A stretch of DNA of 20,513 bases from Acanthaster planci (taxonomy: Eukaryota > Echinodermata > Asteroidea > Valvatida > Acanthasteridae): positions 309,150 through 329,662 of the forward strand of contig NW_019091654.1 in assembly GCF_001949145.1 (NCBI RefSeq), given 5' to 3'. This document shows positions 1 to 10,267 of this stretch, piece by piece. The notes beneath the pieces were generated by a model that saw only the letters and a program-made list of their open reading frames with translations, was not told where the DNA came from and searched no databases. Numbering within the stretch: position 1 is the stretch's first letter; the number at the start of each line of letters is the position of its first letter. A program made the translations under genes and the position numbers.

Positions 1-679
1 CTTGTGATGGTCTCAACTACAACATTTAAACAGATTGATCTATCTACGAATCATCTGTATTTAATAACGTGCAACACCCAAAGCAGCTATCATCTCTGCC
101 ACTGACTACTGTTTAAGACACAAACTTACATTCCTCATAATGGTGGTGTGCCAATTCCCTCTTCCCCCAATAAATCTGCATAAAATTCCCACCAAAAGTG
201 TTGCCTGAGTCAAGTTAGTGGTAATGTAAATTTGTTTTGGGGAAATGGGCTGTGTTGTTCTCAACATCTTGCAACTCCATGTGACTCTGTTTGACTTGTT
301 TGGTGGATTTAAAACGTATCAATCAAGGGTAGCTGAGCCAGTCTAAAGTGTATTCAAGCAGAAGAACCTTAACAGGTTTTTTGGTAATTTTTTTCTCCTG
401 TTGAGATCAATCTCCATGATTGATGGGAATGTCCTGAAATGACAATATCGCTGTCGATCTTAGAAAAATTGCGGAAACTAGAAAAACCAGGAGCACATGG
501 TGCCCCGTGCATGTGCACAGCAGCACGTCAATGGGAACTATAAACACCCTACTTTCTAGCACTCTTGGGGAAAAGATGGCGTGTCAACGTAAATTTCATC
601 CAGCGTAAATAGGATACAACGTGCCAGGCATGAACTCTGTCCACCGAGGGGTATTTTGGAGCCACGAGTGTGCTCCAAA
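1..679. other. Possible 3' UTR and flank of the coiled-coil gene
   Basis: No coding block is supported. If exon 10 is real this is 3' UTR and downstream sequence; if not, it is intron. A minus-strand ATTAAA at 60-65 is the only variant polyadenylation signal noticed. Confidence 0.3.
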
Positions 680-738
680 TCATGAGAGTAATGAAAACTT
701 CCACGTATCAAGCTTAATTCTCTTTGCCAGTTCCTCTC
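680..738 (-). CDS. Candidate terminal exon 10
   Basis: After a good acceptor (TTTCATGTGTTTGCCTCAG) the phase left by exon 9 reads G|GA and continues EELAKRIKLDTWKFSLLS before a TGA at 680-682, giving a plausible charged helical C-terminus. It is only 59 nt long, so chance cannot be excluded. The other frame through the same region stays open for 74 codons but would need a different phase. No canonical AATAAA on the minus strand follows within the window; an ATTAAA sits at 60-65, about 615 nt past the stop. The true 3' end may lie beyond the left edge. Confidence 0.4.
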
Positions 739-1659
739 CTGAGGCAAACACATGAAATTCAAATTAAAGAAATGTTTCAAAGTTCAGTCCTTCAACTGTT
801 TAACCTTTTTTCACGGGAGGTGATATCAACCAAACTGGACAGAATGAGTCAGCAAGCCAGTAGACAACTGAAGGAACTGACAGGAAACTGAGAATATCTT
901 CTCGTGTCCTCTGAATTTTAACCTTTTAAGAGCAGCCCTGTAGAGGGGCCTATCACCTTAAAACTTGTCAAGACCTAGACACTCTCTGATACTGCAATGA
1001 AGCAATGGCCTTTCGTGATCTTCACAAGTCATCTATAAGGCTGTCCAAACTCATGCAGCCTCAAGTCACAATCGACTCAGATGAACTGTGAAAATCTCAG
1101 TTGTTATTTATCTCATGATTTGACAGTTTGAGACCAGACCAGACAAGTTACAAAACTAGAATGCTGCAGTCCAGCGATTTTACAGGATTCCAATCTAGAC
1201 ATTTCTGTAACAAGCAATTTTATCACAAATTGAAGCTCTCTAACTCATCACAAACTATTTTGGTCCTGCTCCAATTCAACAACTTTCCTTTCCTAGTCAG
1301 TGGCAAATCATTTAAAATCACTTCAAATCTGACATGTCAGGTTGGTTTATGGGTCTTTCTGTTCCCTTCAACTTTTATGGTCTTGGCTCAATCCTATCCA
1401 GGTTATATACACCTACAGGGATCAGTGGTCTCGAGGTGATCAAGTACATTGTTTATCCGCCTGCTTGTTCTCAGGGGATTACTTTCCATTTTTGAAACTG
1501 ATATTTCCTTCCCTGATGGTTCTCCGGCCCAGGTTGGGCCCCAGTGGAGAAAGCTTCACTAACATGATTGATCAGGACACCCGTGAGACATTGTTGATGA
1601 AATGCAGATTTGAAAAATGAGCACTTTTGGTTTGGGAATTCATAAAAATTTAATTTTAC
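739..1659. other. Intron 9 of the coiled-coil gene (if exon 10 is correct)
   Basis: This 0.9-kb AT-rich stretch lies between exon 9 and the candidate last exon. Several overlapping short reading frames exist on both strands (e.g. 1128-1439 plus), but they lack coding-like composition or splice context. I see no repeat or regulatory element here that I can support. Confidence 0.4.
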
Positions 1660-1881
1660 CTCTGCTGAAGGGAGTGTGGGCACTTCGCTGGATGTTGTTG
1701 GCTCCGTGGGGGAGCAGGTCCAAGGAAGAGTCATCACTCTCCGAACTTGCCAGGCTCAGACTCACGCTAGCGTCCAGGTCTTCGCTGTCCGAGGGCAGCC
1801 GAGGAAAGGGCTGGGACGGGATCTTCCGTGATGGTTTGCTGATCCTTCCACTGGCCGCCTTCTTTTTCTTCTGACCAACTT
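1660..1881 (-). CDS. Coiled-coil gene, exon 9 (basic then acidic Ser-rich tail)
   Basis: This 222-nt block has acceptor TTTTTCTATCAGCAG and donor GCAGAG|GTAAAA; phase 1 on both sides. It starts EVGQKKKKAASGRISKPSRK, a Lys/Arg-rich patch resembling a nuclear localisation or microtubule-binding signal. It continues IPSQPFPRLPSDSEDLDASV and a run of acidic Ser clusters (SLSLASSESDDSSLDLLPHG) that look like CK2-type phosphorylation sites (inference). It ends NNIQRSAHTPFSRG. It is much more GC-rich than its flanks. The assignment to this gene rests on strand, phase and composition across a 7-kb intron, so it could also belong to a separate downstream gene on the same strand. Confidence 0.72.
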
Positions 1882-2968
1882 CTGCTGATAGAAAAACAAT
1901 ATTTCCCATCTCATGAGAACAATTCTTTCAGGAGGAGGACAATTAAAAATCTTTCAAGTCCTACAATATTTCATTACAATGAGGAAAATAACCTTTCCAG
2001 TTTAGTAACGTTTATCACAATTACTCCTGAAAAAAAGGCAACAACTAACATCTAGCTAAAGAGGTGCCAACTTGCAATGCCAAAGGGTTACATTAAAGGG
2101 CTGTTCTCTCAGGTATTACATATCTGAATTACCTTGGGAGAGGGATGAACTTTAAAGTTCTGAAAATCTGTTTCAGGGACAGCCAAGATGGGGAAGGGGT
2201 ACCAAGGAGGAGAGAGGATTCCTCTGTGTCATTGTGAGTAGGTGAAAAATAAAGACCTGACCCTTGTTGGCTCCAATGCCAAATCAGTTTGCAATTTCAG
2301 AGAGTTGACTGTTTTTCTCAATTTAAATCACTTGACACCTGTGATTCACTTGATGTAAGACAGAATCGAATCGTGCCACCAAAGTACAGCATGTCATCCC
2401 CCTTAACTCATCTTCAAAGAATCACATTTTACAACTCGGGAATTACCCTGACCCTGCCAGACCTTTTAAATCGGCCAGGAGGTTCTGGAAGTTGGTCAAG
2501 ACAGACATGAGCTGCCATTACTTCTGGTTCTTGGAGGCCTTGTTGCCATGAAAACTAATGAAGTCATTTTTGAGTTGTGCACATGGGAGGAGTTTGGAGG
2601 AGTCCCGTACACTTCCCTGGCAAAAATGACAAGGAAGTACAGCACATGCCCCAAACACAATCCATTCCAGGGCTTCGTAAATACAGTCATCAAATTCACA
2701 CGTCTGAAACAACATACCTCCAAAAAAACTGAGAGAAAAAAAAAACCACACACACAAACTGCAGAGTGATTCTGCAAAAGGGATAAATAATGACAAGTAT
2801 GTGGATGTCAACCATTCCTCCAAATCCATTGCCAAATTGAGATGGTAACTCCATCTTTGATGCACTAGTATTTCAAATTGCTTGTAGAAATTTCACTTGG
2901 ATGCTTAAAACTGGAATCTCATCATCTATGGGCAGTGACCCTATATGGCAGGTTCTTTATGTTTAATT

Positions 2969-3008
2969 AAAATCGGTGAATCCCCATGAAAATCAGTGAA
3001 TCTTCATA
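2969..3008. repeat. 20-bp tandem duplication, two copies
   Basis: AAAATCGGTGAATCCCCATG is followed directly by AAAATCAGTGAATCTTCATA, 16 of 20 positions identical. It is a simple local duplication in intron 8 with no coding implication. Confidence 0.8.
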
Positions 3009-3759
3009 TGAAACAAATAAAACTTGGTTACACAAACCTTGACCTATCAAAAACTGCATCAAAACCAGGAGATGGATTGGGATTGCTTAACATGCTTAAA
3101 GGTAAGTCGCGATTCTAAATATACATTCACTGGCGCCAGTTATCCAAAGTCTTTGAAGCGAAATTTGCCATGTGATATCAATTTTTGGGGGTTCAAGGTA
3201 ACGTGAGAAAGGTAATCTGTGTTCTTGTCACATCACCCAGCTAGGGTAACTACTCTCCAAAGTTTAACCAGTTTTTGCAGGAAAGAAGCAGGGAGCAAAT
3301 TGGTCTAACTTATTAGCCCACAATTGCTGACAGGTGTCTAGCGCAAATGATGCACATGCCGAGACTTCCTACCAAAGCGACGGAAGTCCAATTTGATCTT
3401 CCCCATTTTTGACAAATCCAACGTGCAGGAGGAATTGTTGATGAAAAACTTGTGTGGGATAAATCAGAAGGTCTGCCATCAATTTTTGGGGCCATCCTGG
3501 ATGGAAAGCCCTGTAAATTCCCATGTTTTCTCCAAATTCGAGGTTTTGAGAGGGCCAGGGGAGGGACGGGGTGTTATTTCATGTGTCATTTATGATGCAA
3601 ATTTTAGAATTTTTAGTGGGCCGAATGACACCAGGGCAGTCTTGATGAAATGGTGCCGGTGAATTTATGGTTTTTGTCTGCCGAGGCAACAAGACAAACA
3701 ATTACAGAGCCTTTCCTTTTCTTCTGGCATGGTAACAGGGGCAGCAAAAATCGTTTGTG

Positions 3760-3782
3760 ATCATTTCATCATGCGAAATGAT
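3760..3782. repeat. Short perfect inverted repeat
   Basis: ATCATTTC and GAAATGAT form perfect 8-bp arms around the 7-nt spacer ATCATGC. This may be a binding-site dyad or chance in AT-rich sequence. Confidence 0.6.
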
Positions 3783-3993
3783 AAATGCCAGAACACCCAA
3801 CCGTGGTAATGTAGAGAACCATGCCCGAGTAAGGGCGACCTCATCCTTCTAGTAACGTGACAGAGGCAATTCACATAACGATGATACTTTTTGGCGTTTC
3901 CCGTGCACACAGTGTCAACGCGCTCTCTTTCTGTGGGTTTTGAATGGTGTAGAGCCGTACCATATTCTCTCTGCATTTCCTTCGATTTTGTAG

Positions 3994-4017
3994 GGAGCAT
4001 GGCTCCGGCCATGCTCC
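3994..4017. repeat. Perfect 10-bp inverted repeat with 4-nt loop
   Basis: GGAGCATGGC and GCCATGCTCC are exact reverse complements around TCCG. The pairing extends by 2-3 bp (TAG/CTA) if one G bulges. It is GC-rich in an AT-rich intron and would fold as a stable stem in RNA from either strand. No T run follows, so it is not a bacterial-type terminator. Confidence 0.75.
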
Positions 4018-5321
4018 TAATGTAAGTCATGGGGAGGGCATCCTTCAGTAATTGTTGTAGCTATATTTGGTATGATCATTTGTCGAAGATATTGTGCGAT
4101 TTTCAGGGCACAATGTGACAACGGTTAATAATTGTATCGTGTATTGTGCAGTGCCCGACTGACCTTGTTTACATGTGATTTTTGACATTAGTCACAACTG
4201 TCATTGCATTGTAACATCTCTTACTGTGCCTTCCTGCTATTTGTGCACTTACTTTTACTGTTAATAAATCACACATGTAGTTGAGCATGTTAAGGACAGT
4301 GATGTGATTTATGTAGGGCTATATCTATCTGTTTCTTGGATAGGTTGAGAGTTGCTCGTCCGCTTTGATTAGGGGACCGTTCCTCCTTCCTCCCACCGTC
4401 CAACTGACGAGGGGCTGACTCACTACAGTAAAAACGACGGAAACATTTAATGATAAACACTACAAGATTTTGACCCTCATACTAGCATTTTAGATGAACC
4501 CTACATTCCATTTTGACTGAGAAAGGCACAAGGTGGTCTTCTAGTGATAGACCCAAGACAGCACATGTAAGAGGCTCTGAGTACCAGGGCAATACCGAGT
4601 GGATGGCTTACTGGATAACAAGTTCAAAGGAAAGTTTTAAAAAAGGGGGGAAAAGAAAAAAGGGCTCTTTAGAAGGTTTTGCAAAATTCACGTAAAAAAA
4701 GTTGGCTGAAGAAATGTTCCAGTGACACAAATTCCCGAGCAATTGATATTCAGGCATCACCAGCTCTGCACTATTGTTTTGTATTTCAATAAATTCCTTT
4801 GGAATTTGAATTCCATTCTCTTCATTGTTCAAAGAAGAACAGGAAGTCATGGTCGCTGAACACCCGAACTAATTTTTCATTTGACCTGAACTCAATCACA
4901 ATGCAACTTGCATTTTTCCTTTTTTGCTGTATCATTTTTGTCTTACTCAAGAGTCGAAACAGGATATTTGAAGTACGGCTCCTGGGATGGACGGATTGAG
5001 CCCTCAACGCACCCCTTCCGACAGAAACCAGTCAACTTGGAGTCCGCCAAAAACAATATTCTGTTATCTATCCAAGGGCCACACAGACCCCCCAACATCA
5101 AATGGGATCCCAGCTGAAGTTACAAGGTTCAGGCAAGCTCTAGCTGTCTGGTAGTCTGCCTCACCACAGCTGGAATTACAGTAAATCAGCTTTGGCAGAA
5201 TATTTGCCTCTAACCCTCCCCCCCCAACAGTTTGGTACATTCCAGCCCATGGGGACTCCCATTGGTTTGAGCCCTTGGGACCTGTAGTCCGAGTCCTCAA
5301 CCAGGACAATTGCTTCTGCAT

Positions 5322-5668
5322 TATAATAACAATAATCACAAGCACTTGTAGAGCGCCCTCTATCTAGCAAACTATTCTGAAGCACTGTATTATCATTATC
5401 CCTGCACATTGGGCTCACACATCATCTGGACATTCCCGAAATCACCTCAACTCCCTGGGGAGTATACTAGCCTGGTGCTGCCATTTTGGTGCAAACAGCT
5501 AAACATAACCGTGTCTGCCCTCACAGTTACCCATTTACTTCTGGATGGAGACAGGCACATAAGAGTAAACTGACTTGCCCAGGATCACAACAAGCTGCCA
5601 ACAGCTGGATTCGAACCCCTGACCCTATGATCCCAAGCTACAAATCATAATCACTAGGCCACATGCCT
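5322..5668 (-). mobile_element. tRNA-derived SINE with a CORE (MIR-like) central domain
   Basis: Read on the minus strand, the element opens with a tRNA-like head. A TGGCCTAGTGA box A lies at 5651-5661 and a perfect box B, GGTTCGAATCC, at 5607-5617. Next comes TGATCCTGGGCAAGTCAGTT... through TGTGCCTGTCTCC and AAATGGGTAAC (about 5518-5588). Known family sequence: this matches the order and wording of the CORE-SINE/MIR centre (CTTGGGCAAGT...CTGTGCCTCAGTTTCC...AAATGGG). The 3' part ends AGAGGGCGCTCTACAAGTGC followed by ATTATTGTTATTAT, like the CR1/L2-type tails by which a partner LINE recognises such SINEs. It is about 345 bp. No clean target-site duplication is visible, so it is probably old. 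It lies antisense to nothing: it has the same orientation as the host gene. Confidence 0.8.
5607..5617 (-). promoter_or_regulatory. RNA polymerase III box B of the SINE
   Basis: GGTTCGAATCC on the minus strand is an exact match to the tRNA box B consensus GGTTCGANNCC. With the box A-like TGGCCTAGTGA 34 bases upstream it forms an internal Pol III promoter. The flanks do not fold as a full tRNA cloverleaf, so this is a SINE head and not a tRNA gene. Confidence 0.8.
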
Positions 5669-6289
5669 TCTATCAAGTTTGAATTGTTTTAACCACTGGT
5701 GAGATGGCAGCAAGGTGCTGTATTTGCCCAGAGGAGCAAAAGATAATCTGTGAAATCCTCCACTGGCCTAACAAAAACAACAAGCAATGACCTTTTTGCC
5801 TGAAAAAGAAGGGAACCCTTGTAACCAAGCAACATATTACTTGGGGTGATGCTTGTAATCCATGTGCTTGCTGCGTATGTCTTGGCAAGAGATACACACA
5901 CAAGTTTTCTACAACTCTGCAGGATACGTGCATGACTCCAAAATTTAGAAACTTTGAAAACACAAACAACTATCTGAAACACACGCCCAAAATCACCTCA
6001 TGAAGAAATTGTATGCTTTAAAATTTTACAAAATCAGAAAATCTTACGCAAAAGGACTTGAATAACCTGATCCTGTGTGAGAAAAAAAAAAGAAAGCCTG
6101 TTCAATTAACCTTGACTTGACACAATCCTGCCATGTTCTCAACCAAATTCATTCTCATGCGTTTCCAGCAAATGTGACTCATTATGCTCTCAGGATATGC
6201 AACTTGTGGTACGGTAAAAGAACACGGCCAAGAATCATCCAGCTAGTTTTCAGATATGAGTGGCTTTGATGGAACAGAGGAAACCTCCG

Positions 6290-7030
6290 GCGTAGCTTGC
6301 ATCCACAAGCGGCAGGCGCTTGTAATGTGATGGTAACTCATCTCGACGGGGCTTTAATCCCACCGAGGTTTGATGTGCCCGCACTGACATAATGCATACC
6401 TGGGCTTGTAATTCACAGAAGATTTAAGCGGACACCACAAGTCTGGTGCCGTTACGACTTAATTGGCATCTTGTTGGCAGGTCTGTCGCCTGGACGGGAT
6501 GCAAAGGTTTACAACGAGGCATTCCCAAAATGGCATCTTCCCTCTTCATAATTGACAAGGATTTCCCTCTGCTAATTTACAACTAGGCAAGTTGTAATTG
6601 CCTCCATTTATTTAAACTCTACTTTTCAAATTTCACAGTTGGAGTGTCTGATCACACCTCCCCACCCCAAGGCCCTTCTCTTGCTCCCCCCCCAATGAAT
6701 CGGGTATAAATGACAAAAAGGAAACTTGCAACAAATGTCAAGGTTTAAGAAAATGCGATAGATTGGATCTGGCTGACGAAAGCTCCAGAGCGTCCTGTTA
6801 CAAGAAGTGCAGCGTTGCCAGGTGGGAAATGTGTCAAAGTGGTTCCCCGTACGGAGGAACCAGCACGTTGGCACTGTATCAACAGTTCCAGATGTGTGGA
6901 GGGATCATTTGATGAAATGACTTAATTAACGAGGGGGAAGTGAGGTATTAATAGCTTAACAAGAATCTCAAACATCTGATACAAGTGCGATAATTTCTCT
7001 GCAAAAATTGAATGCAAGTCACTGCCATGG
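6290..7030. promoter_or_regulatory. Candidate intronic enhancer, TAATT-rich
   Basis: This stretch of the large intron has several homeodomain-type cores: CTTAATTGG (about 6458), ATAATTGA (about 6548), GCTAATTTA (about 6571), TGTAATTGCC (about 6593) and CTTAATTAAC (about 6920). A dyad AGGCAA-7-TTGCCT (6585-6603) overlaps one of them. Its composition is more balanced than neighbouring intron sequence. No frame is coding. Enhancer function is inference from motif density alone. Confidence 0.25.
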
Positions 7031-7320
7031 TATTTAGAAACTGGGCATCAAAAGTGAAGTCTTCTTAGAATCAAACATTACTCAGCAAAGTGCTCTTTAC
7101 AGGGCGTTATAGCAATTTCCTGCCCCATCTTCAAAATGTGAAAACACGTAGACGCTACAGACACTGAAATCAAACACAAAAAAGGCATATGGATATGATT
7201 AATACTCTTATTAGGAAATAGGGCAAACGTCTTGTAGGATTACTGTCCAAGTATCTCTTGCTCCCTTCCATCAAACTCATTCAAATTTGTTTGAAAGAGA
7301 ATGAGGTAAATGAACTTTTT

Positions 7321-7350
7321 GGGGGAAGGGGTGGGTGGGTGGGGGTGGGG
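7321..7350 (+). other. G-quadruplex-forming motif
   Basis: Thirty bases contain six consecutive G runs of 3-5 separated by only one or two bases (GGGGG AA GGGG T GGG T GGG T GGGGG T GGGG). This far exceeds the usual four-run, loop-of-seven rule, and such short loops favour a very stable parallel quadruplex. It is on the plus strand, the template strand for the coiled-coil gene, inside intron 8, so it could form in DNA behind the polymerase but not in the pre-mRNA. Confidence 0.85.
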
Positions 7351-8284
7351 TTACGCCGTCTGCAATGTGATTCATGCTGACAACTGAAACTTTCAGAGAT
7401 ATCTGAAATTGAAAACACCTGGCAACTCTCATATGGACCCCGAAAATAACTTTTTTTGAAAAAAAGAAATGATTCACCAGCACAAAAAAAAAAAAAAAAA
7501 TAGGAACACGGAACATCAAAACGACGACTTTCACATTGCCTACATAAAGGAAGACAGTTACATGCATGGTCAGGCACTATTTGGATGTCCGTTCAGTTTC
7601 TAAGCTACTCTGCCGCAGACATGTACCACTCATGTTAACACTTCTCTTGAACTGCAGTGATGATCTATCAAACACCTCCTCGGCTCTCTTGAATCTCTTC
7701 ACAAGAACAGAGTGCAAATACCTAAATACATGTACAAGTACTTTTGGCTGTGAGCCCATGGACACACTGCAAATAATGGCATAGAGTAAGAATGTGCATA
7801 GAAGGAGACAAGGGTCTATCTGCTCCGAGCGGGGACAAAAGAGGGCGTGTTTTCAAATGAAAATGTGCGTTTAGCCTGGGGCATGTTGAGTACATGCACG
7901 AATTTACGCTGGAATGTATGGTCTTCACGTGTACGCTGAATGCGCGCAAAGGACCCAGTTGGAAAACTTAATACCAGCCTATCTTTCATTTGCCAGTGAG
8001 GGTGCACTTCAACCTGGGGCACAGTTCAAGTCCTCTTCAATTCCTGGGCACAGCATTCAATTTAGTCATCATTACATGAGAGAGAAGAACATCAAAGGAA
8101 TTACTGACAACATGTGAAGAAATGACCACAGACACAAAAAAAAACGCTTTGTCACGTCAGGCGTGGACAAACATGTTCCCTGTTGATAGAGTAGACTCTG
8201 CACTCTTATCTGCACCTTATAGTTCCCCTGTACTGATTGGCTGCAGGCAAAGACACTGTAAAAGGGTTCATTTCTAACTGGCTA

Positions 8285-8567
8285 GTCAAGATTGCCTTAA
8301 ATTAGTGGCCGGGTGGTGCTGTCAGAAGTATGAGATGGCACTTTGCCACAATGTACATGTACATGTAGGTGGATGCTCCCTGGTTGCTGCGACAGCCTTC
8401 CGCAGACCCTAATCCCATACATAGCCAGGTATACGCGATGCTCCCGGCTATCAGCCTGTTCTGCATGACACTATTATGGGGTCTTGTGCATAACAGAGCA
8501 TCTTTAACAAGTCAGTTCCCGTCCTGACTTATTCCCTACCGGCTGACCCACGTCAAGATTGCCTCAA
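8285..8567. repeat. Direct repeats bracketing about 250 bp
   Basis: GTCAAGATTGCCTTAA at 8285-8300 and GTCAAGATTGCCTCAA at 8552-8567 are 15/16 identical. The length and spacing fit a target-site duplication around a SINE-sized insertion, but the enclosed sequence shows no clear box A/box B or tail. The origin is unresolved. Confidence 0.4.
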
Positions 8568-8944
8568 TGCCTATCCAGGGAAGAATCTCAAATGGCTAAA
8601 ACTACGATTTTCCTCTTATCAAAGAAGACACCAGAAGTTAGGGGCGGGCTGTGGGCTCCAATTTAAGCGTTGCTGGAAGTATAAATCTGGACAGCTAACC
8701 CTCTTGGAGGAAACGTAAGCTGGCCAATGTAACATGAATGTCCCAAGCCGAAGTTGAAAGTTTGAATATTTGTGTTTTATCACGAGAGAGCACACCGTTG
8801 AGGATGAAGTGAAATTAAAGATCATTTCAGATTTGAGGGAAACTCCAGACTAAAATGAGTTCACAGCATTTTGTTCTGCAGCAGGGTCATGTAACGATAA
8901 TGACATGTATAACAGACTTTACAATAAAAAAAGCAGATCACTAC

Positions 8945-9108
8945 CTTTTGATGTTGACAATCCGTGACTGTTGACAGCAGACAGGTTGTTTCGATGAGGT
9001 GAGTTCAATTTGAGTGTACTGCTTTGCTCTTTGGCTATCCTTTGTGAACTCGTGAGCATGTCATTCTCGAGTCTTTCAACTGTGCTCATCATGCGACTCA
9101 TCTCTGAC
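8945..9108 (-). CDS. Coiled-coil gene, exon 8
   Basis: This 164-nt block has acceptor TCTGTTTGTGATAG and donor AAAAG|GTAGTG. It enters in phase 2 and leaves in phase 1. The first half codes for the end of the coiled coil (SEMSRMMSTVERLENDMLTS with M, M, V, L, M spacing, then SQRIAKEQSS). The second half is Asn/Ser/His-rich and probably disordered (LKLNSPHRNNLSAVNSHGLS, then TSKG). The donor departs from consensus at +4 and +6 but is the only one compatible with the phase of exon 9. Intron 8, which follows, is about 7 kb and far longer than the others. Confidence 0.8.
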
Positions 9109-9646
9109 CTATCACAAACAGAGCTCAATATTTAAAATCTCACAAAGAATGCATGCATGTTCATTGTTATCATTCACAAACAAGCATTATTACTGTCGAT
9201 ATCTATGCAAGATTTTAGTAAATGATTCCTTGGATTTGACACTTTGAGTGCCTGACTGTTATAATTTCTGAACTTTAGAGTGACATCAAGCGTGCATACA
9301 AACCGATTTGACAGTCACAGATAACCAGAGTTGTAGAATGTGCACGTCTTTTTTGCTCCACTCCCAACAACTTAGGACCAAGATGCCCTTCTGCCAACTT
9401 CAACCTGCTGCTGCGATGGTTCACTTTCCACATTCAGTAAGTTTCACATTTCCAGGTGAGTTCAATTCATCTTGGATTAATGGTTTTGAGGAAAACAGTG
9501 CTCCAAATTGTGGCTTCAAAACAACTCAACTCTTGTGTGTCAAACCAACGTACTGTATAGGACTCTGCTCTGCTCTAGGTTTAGCTTGACGTGATATACA
9601 ACGGAAGCTCCCAAGACCGGCAATAGTTTCGTCGGTCAAGACTCAC

Positions 9647-9747
9647 TGTAGTTGCAGCAGTTCTTGTTCGCTGGTCTGCTTGCCTAGTAAGGTGTGACTC
9701 AACTCTCTGGAATGGCTGCGCTGTGAGTCAGCTATGCTGGTTAGTGT
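9647..9747 (-). CDS. Coiled-coil gene, exon 7
   Basis: This 101-nt block has acceptor TTCATTTTTGCAG and donor CTACA|GTGAGT, a strong match. It enters in phase 0 and leaves in phase 2. It codes for about 33 residues (TLTSIADSQRSHSRELSHTL, then LGKQTSEQELLQL), again polar and helical with Leu/Ile at heptad-like spacing. A TTGATT sequence 14-19 nt before the acceptor could hold the branch point. Joined to exon 8 the split codon becomes CA|G (Gln), giving the smooth helix LLQLQSEMSRMM, which supports both boundaries. Confidence 0.78.
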
Positions 9748-10206
9748 CTGCAAAAATGAACCAATCAAATCCTGAGGGAATGGAGCAACCATTTTAAATT
9801 GGACCAATCAGCAGCCTGTTTTCATTATGCTTTTTGATGCAACAGACTCGTCACATATGTAACAGTCTGTCCCATTACTTCCAAGTCGGAATCCTATTTT
9901 GGGCCCAATTAACTCACAGATTCAAGAAAAGATAGGGATAGATTTTGACACGTAATGGCAAGAATGAAAATACTCCAGAAAAGATGTAATTTTCACAGTG
10001 TATCTTGCTTGACAACACTCCTTTGTCACAACAACACCGGCGGAAGAAGGCGATCAAAGACGAAGATACAAGCATTTTGTTTGGAAAAATGATTTTGGGT
10101 CAGTTCTTCACAGCATCACACATGAATGAAAACGTCATTTGACTATTTCTCAGTCTGCTCAACACTGAAAGATTGAAGGCAGCAGAACAAATAAAGAACA
10201 ACAGAC

Positions 10207-10257
10207 CTTCATCTTGTCAGGCTGGTTGGAGAGGCTACCAATATCCTTGAGCAAAGT
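10207..10257 (-). CDS. Possible exon 6, separated from exon 5 by only 10 bases
   Basis: Seventeen codons (TLLKDIGSLSNQPDKMK) lie just after GTAAGATCAG and run in phase with exon 5 if those 10 bases are skipped. The block ends AAG|GTCTGT, a weak donor, in phase 0, which fits exon 7. The peptide is coiled-coil-like (L, L, I, L spacing) and would continue the helix. Against it: a 51-nt open stretch can occur by chance, ten bases are far too few for spliceosomal removal, and exon 5 can splice directly to exon 7 without changing frame. It is therefore either a real exon whose preceding intron is missing from this sequence, or a coincidence. Confidence 0.35.
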
Positions 10258-10267
10258 CTGATCTTAC

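Larger units (their letters stand above)
1882..5321. other. Intron 8, distal part: no gene seen
   Basis: About 3.4 kb of AT-rich sequence without a supportable exon on either strand. It contains a 20-bp tandem duplication (2969-3008), two small perfect hairpins (3760-3782 and 3994-4017) and a homopolymer-rich patch (4638-4665). A further exon with phase 1 at both ends could be missed here. Confidence 0.5.
5669..8944. other. Intron 8, proximal part: no gene seen
   Basis: About 3.3 kb upstream of the SINE with no exon I can support. It holds a TAATT-rich candidate regulatory stretch (6290-7030), a G-quadruplex motif (7321-7350), a 17-base A run (about 7485-7500) and a pair of direct repeats (8285-8300 and 8552-8567) that may flank an old insertion. 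Confidence 0.5.

Noticed and set aside
2496-2865. Two overlapping minus-strand frames of 93 and 115 codons
   Set aside because: They overlap in different frames in AT-rich intron sequence, are rich in Phe/Cys/Leu from A-rich plus-strand runs, and have no phase-compatible splice sites.
3994-4017. Intrinsic transcription terminator
   Set aside because: A hairpin is present, but no U run follows on either strand and the context is eukaryotic.
5607-5668. Possible functional tRNA gene
   Set aside because: Boxes A and B are present, but the flanks do not form acceptor and anticodon stems and the sequence continues into a CORE-SINE body.
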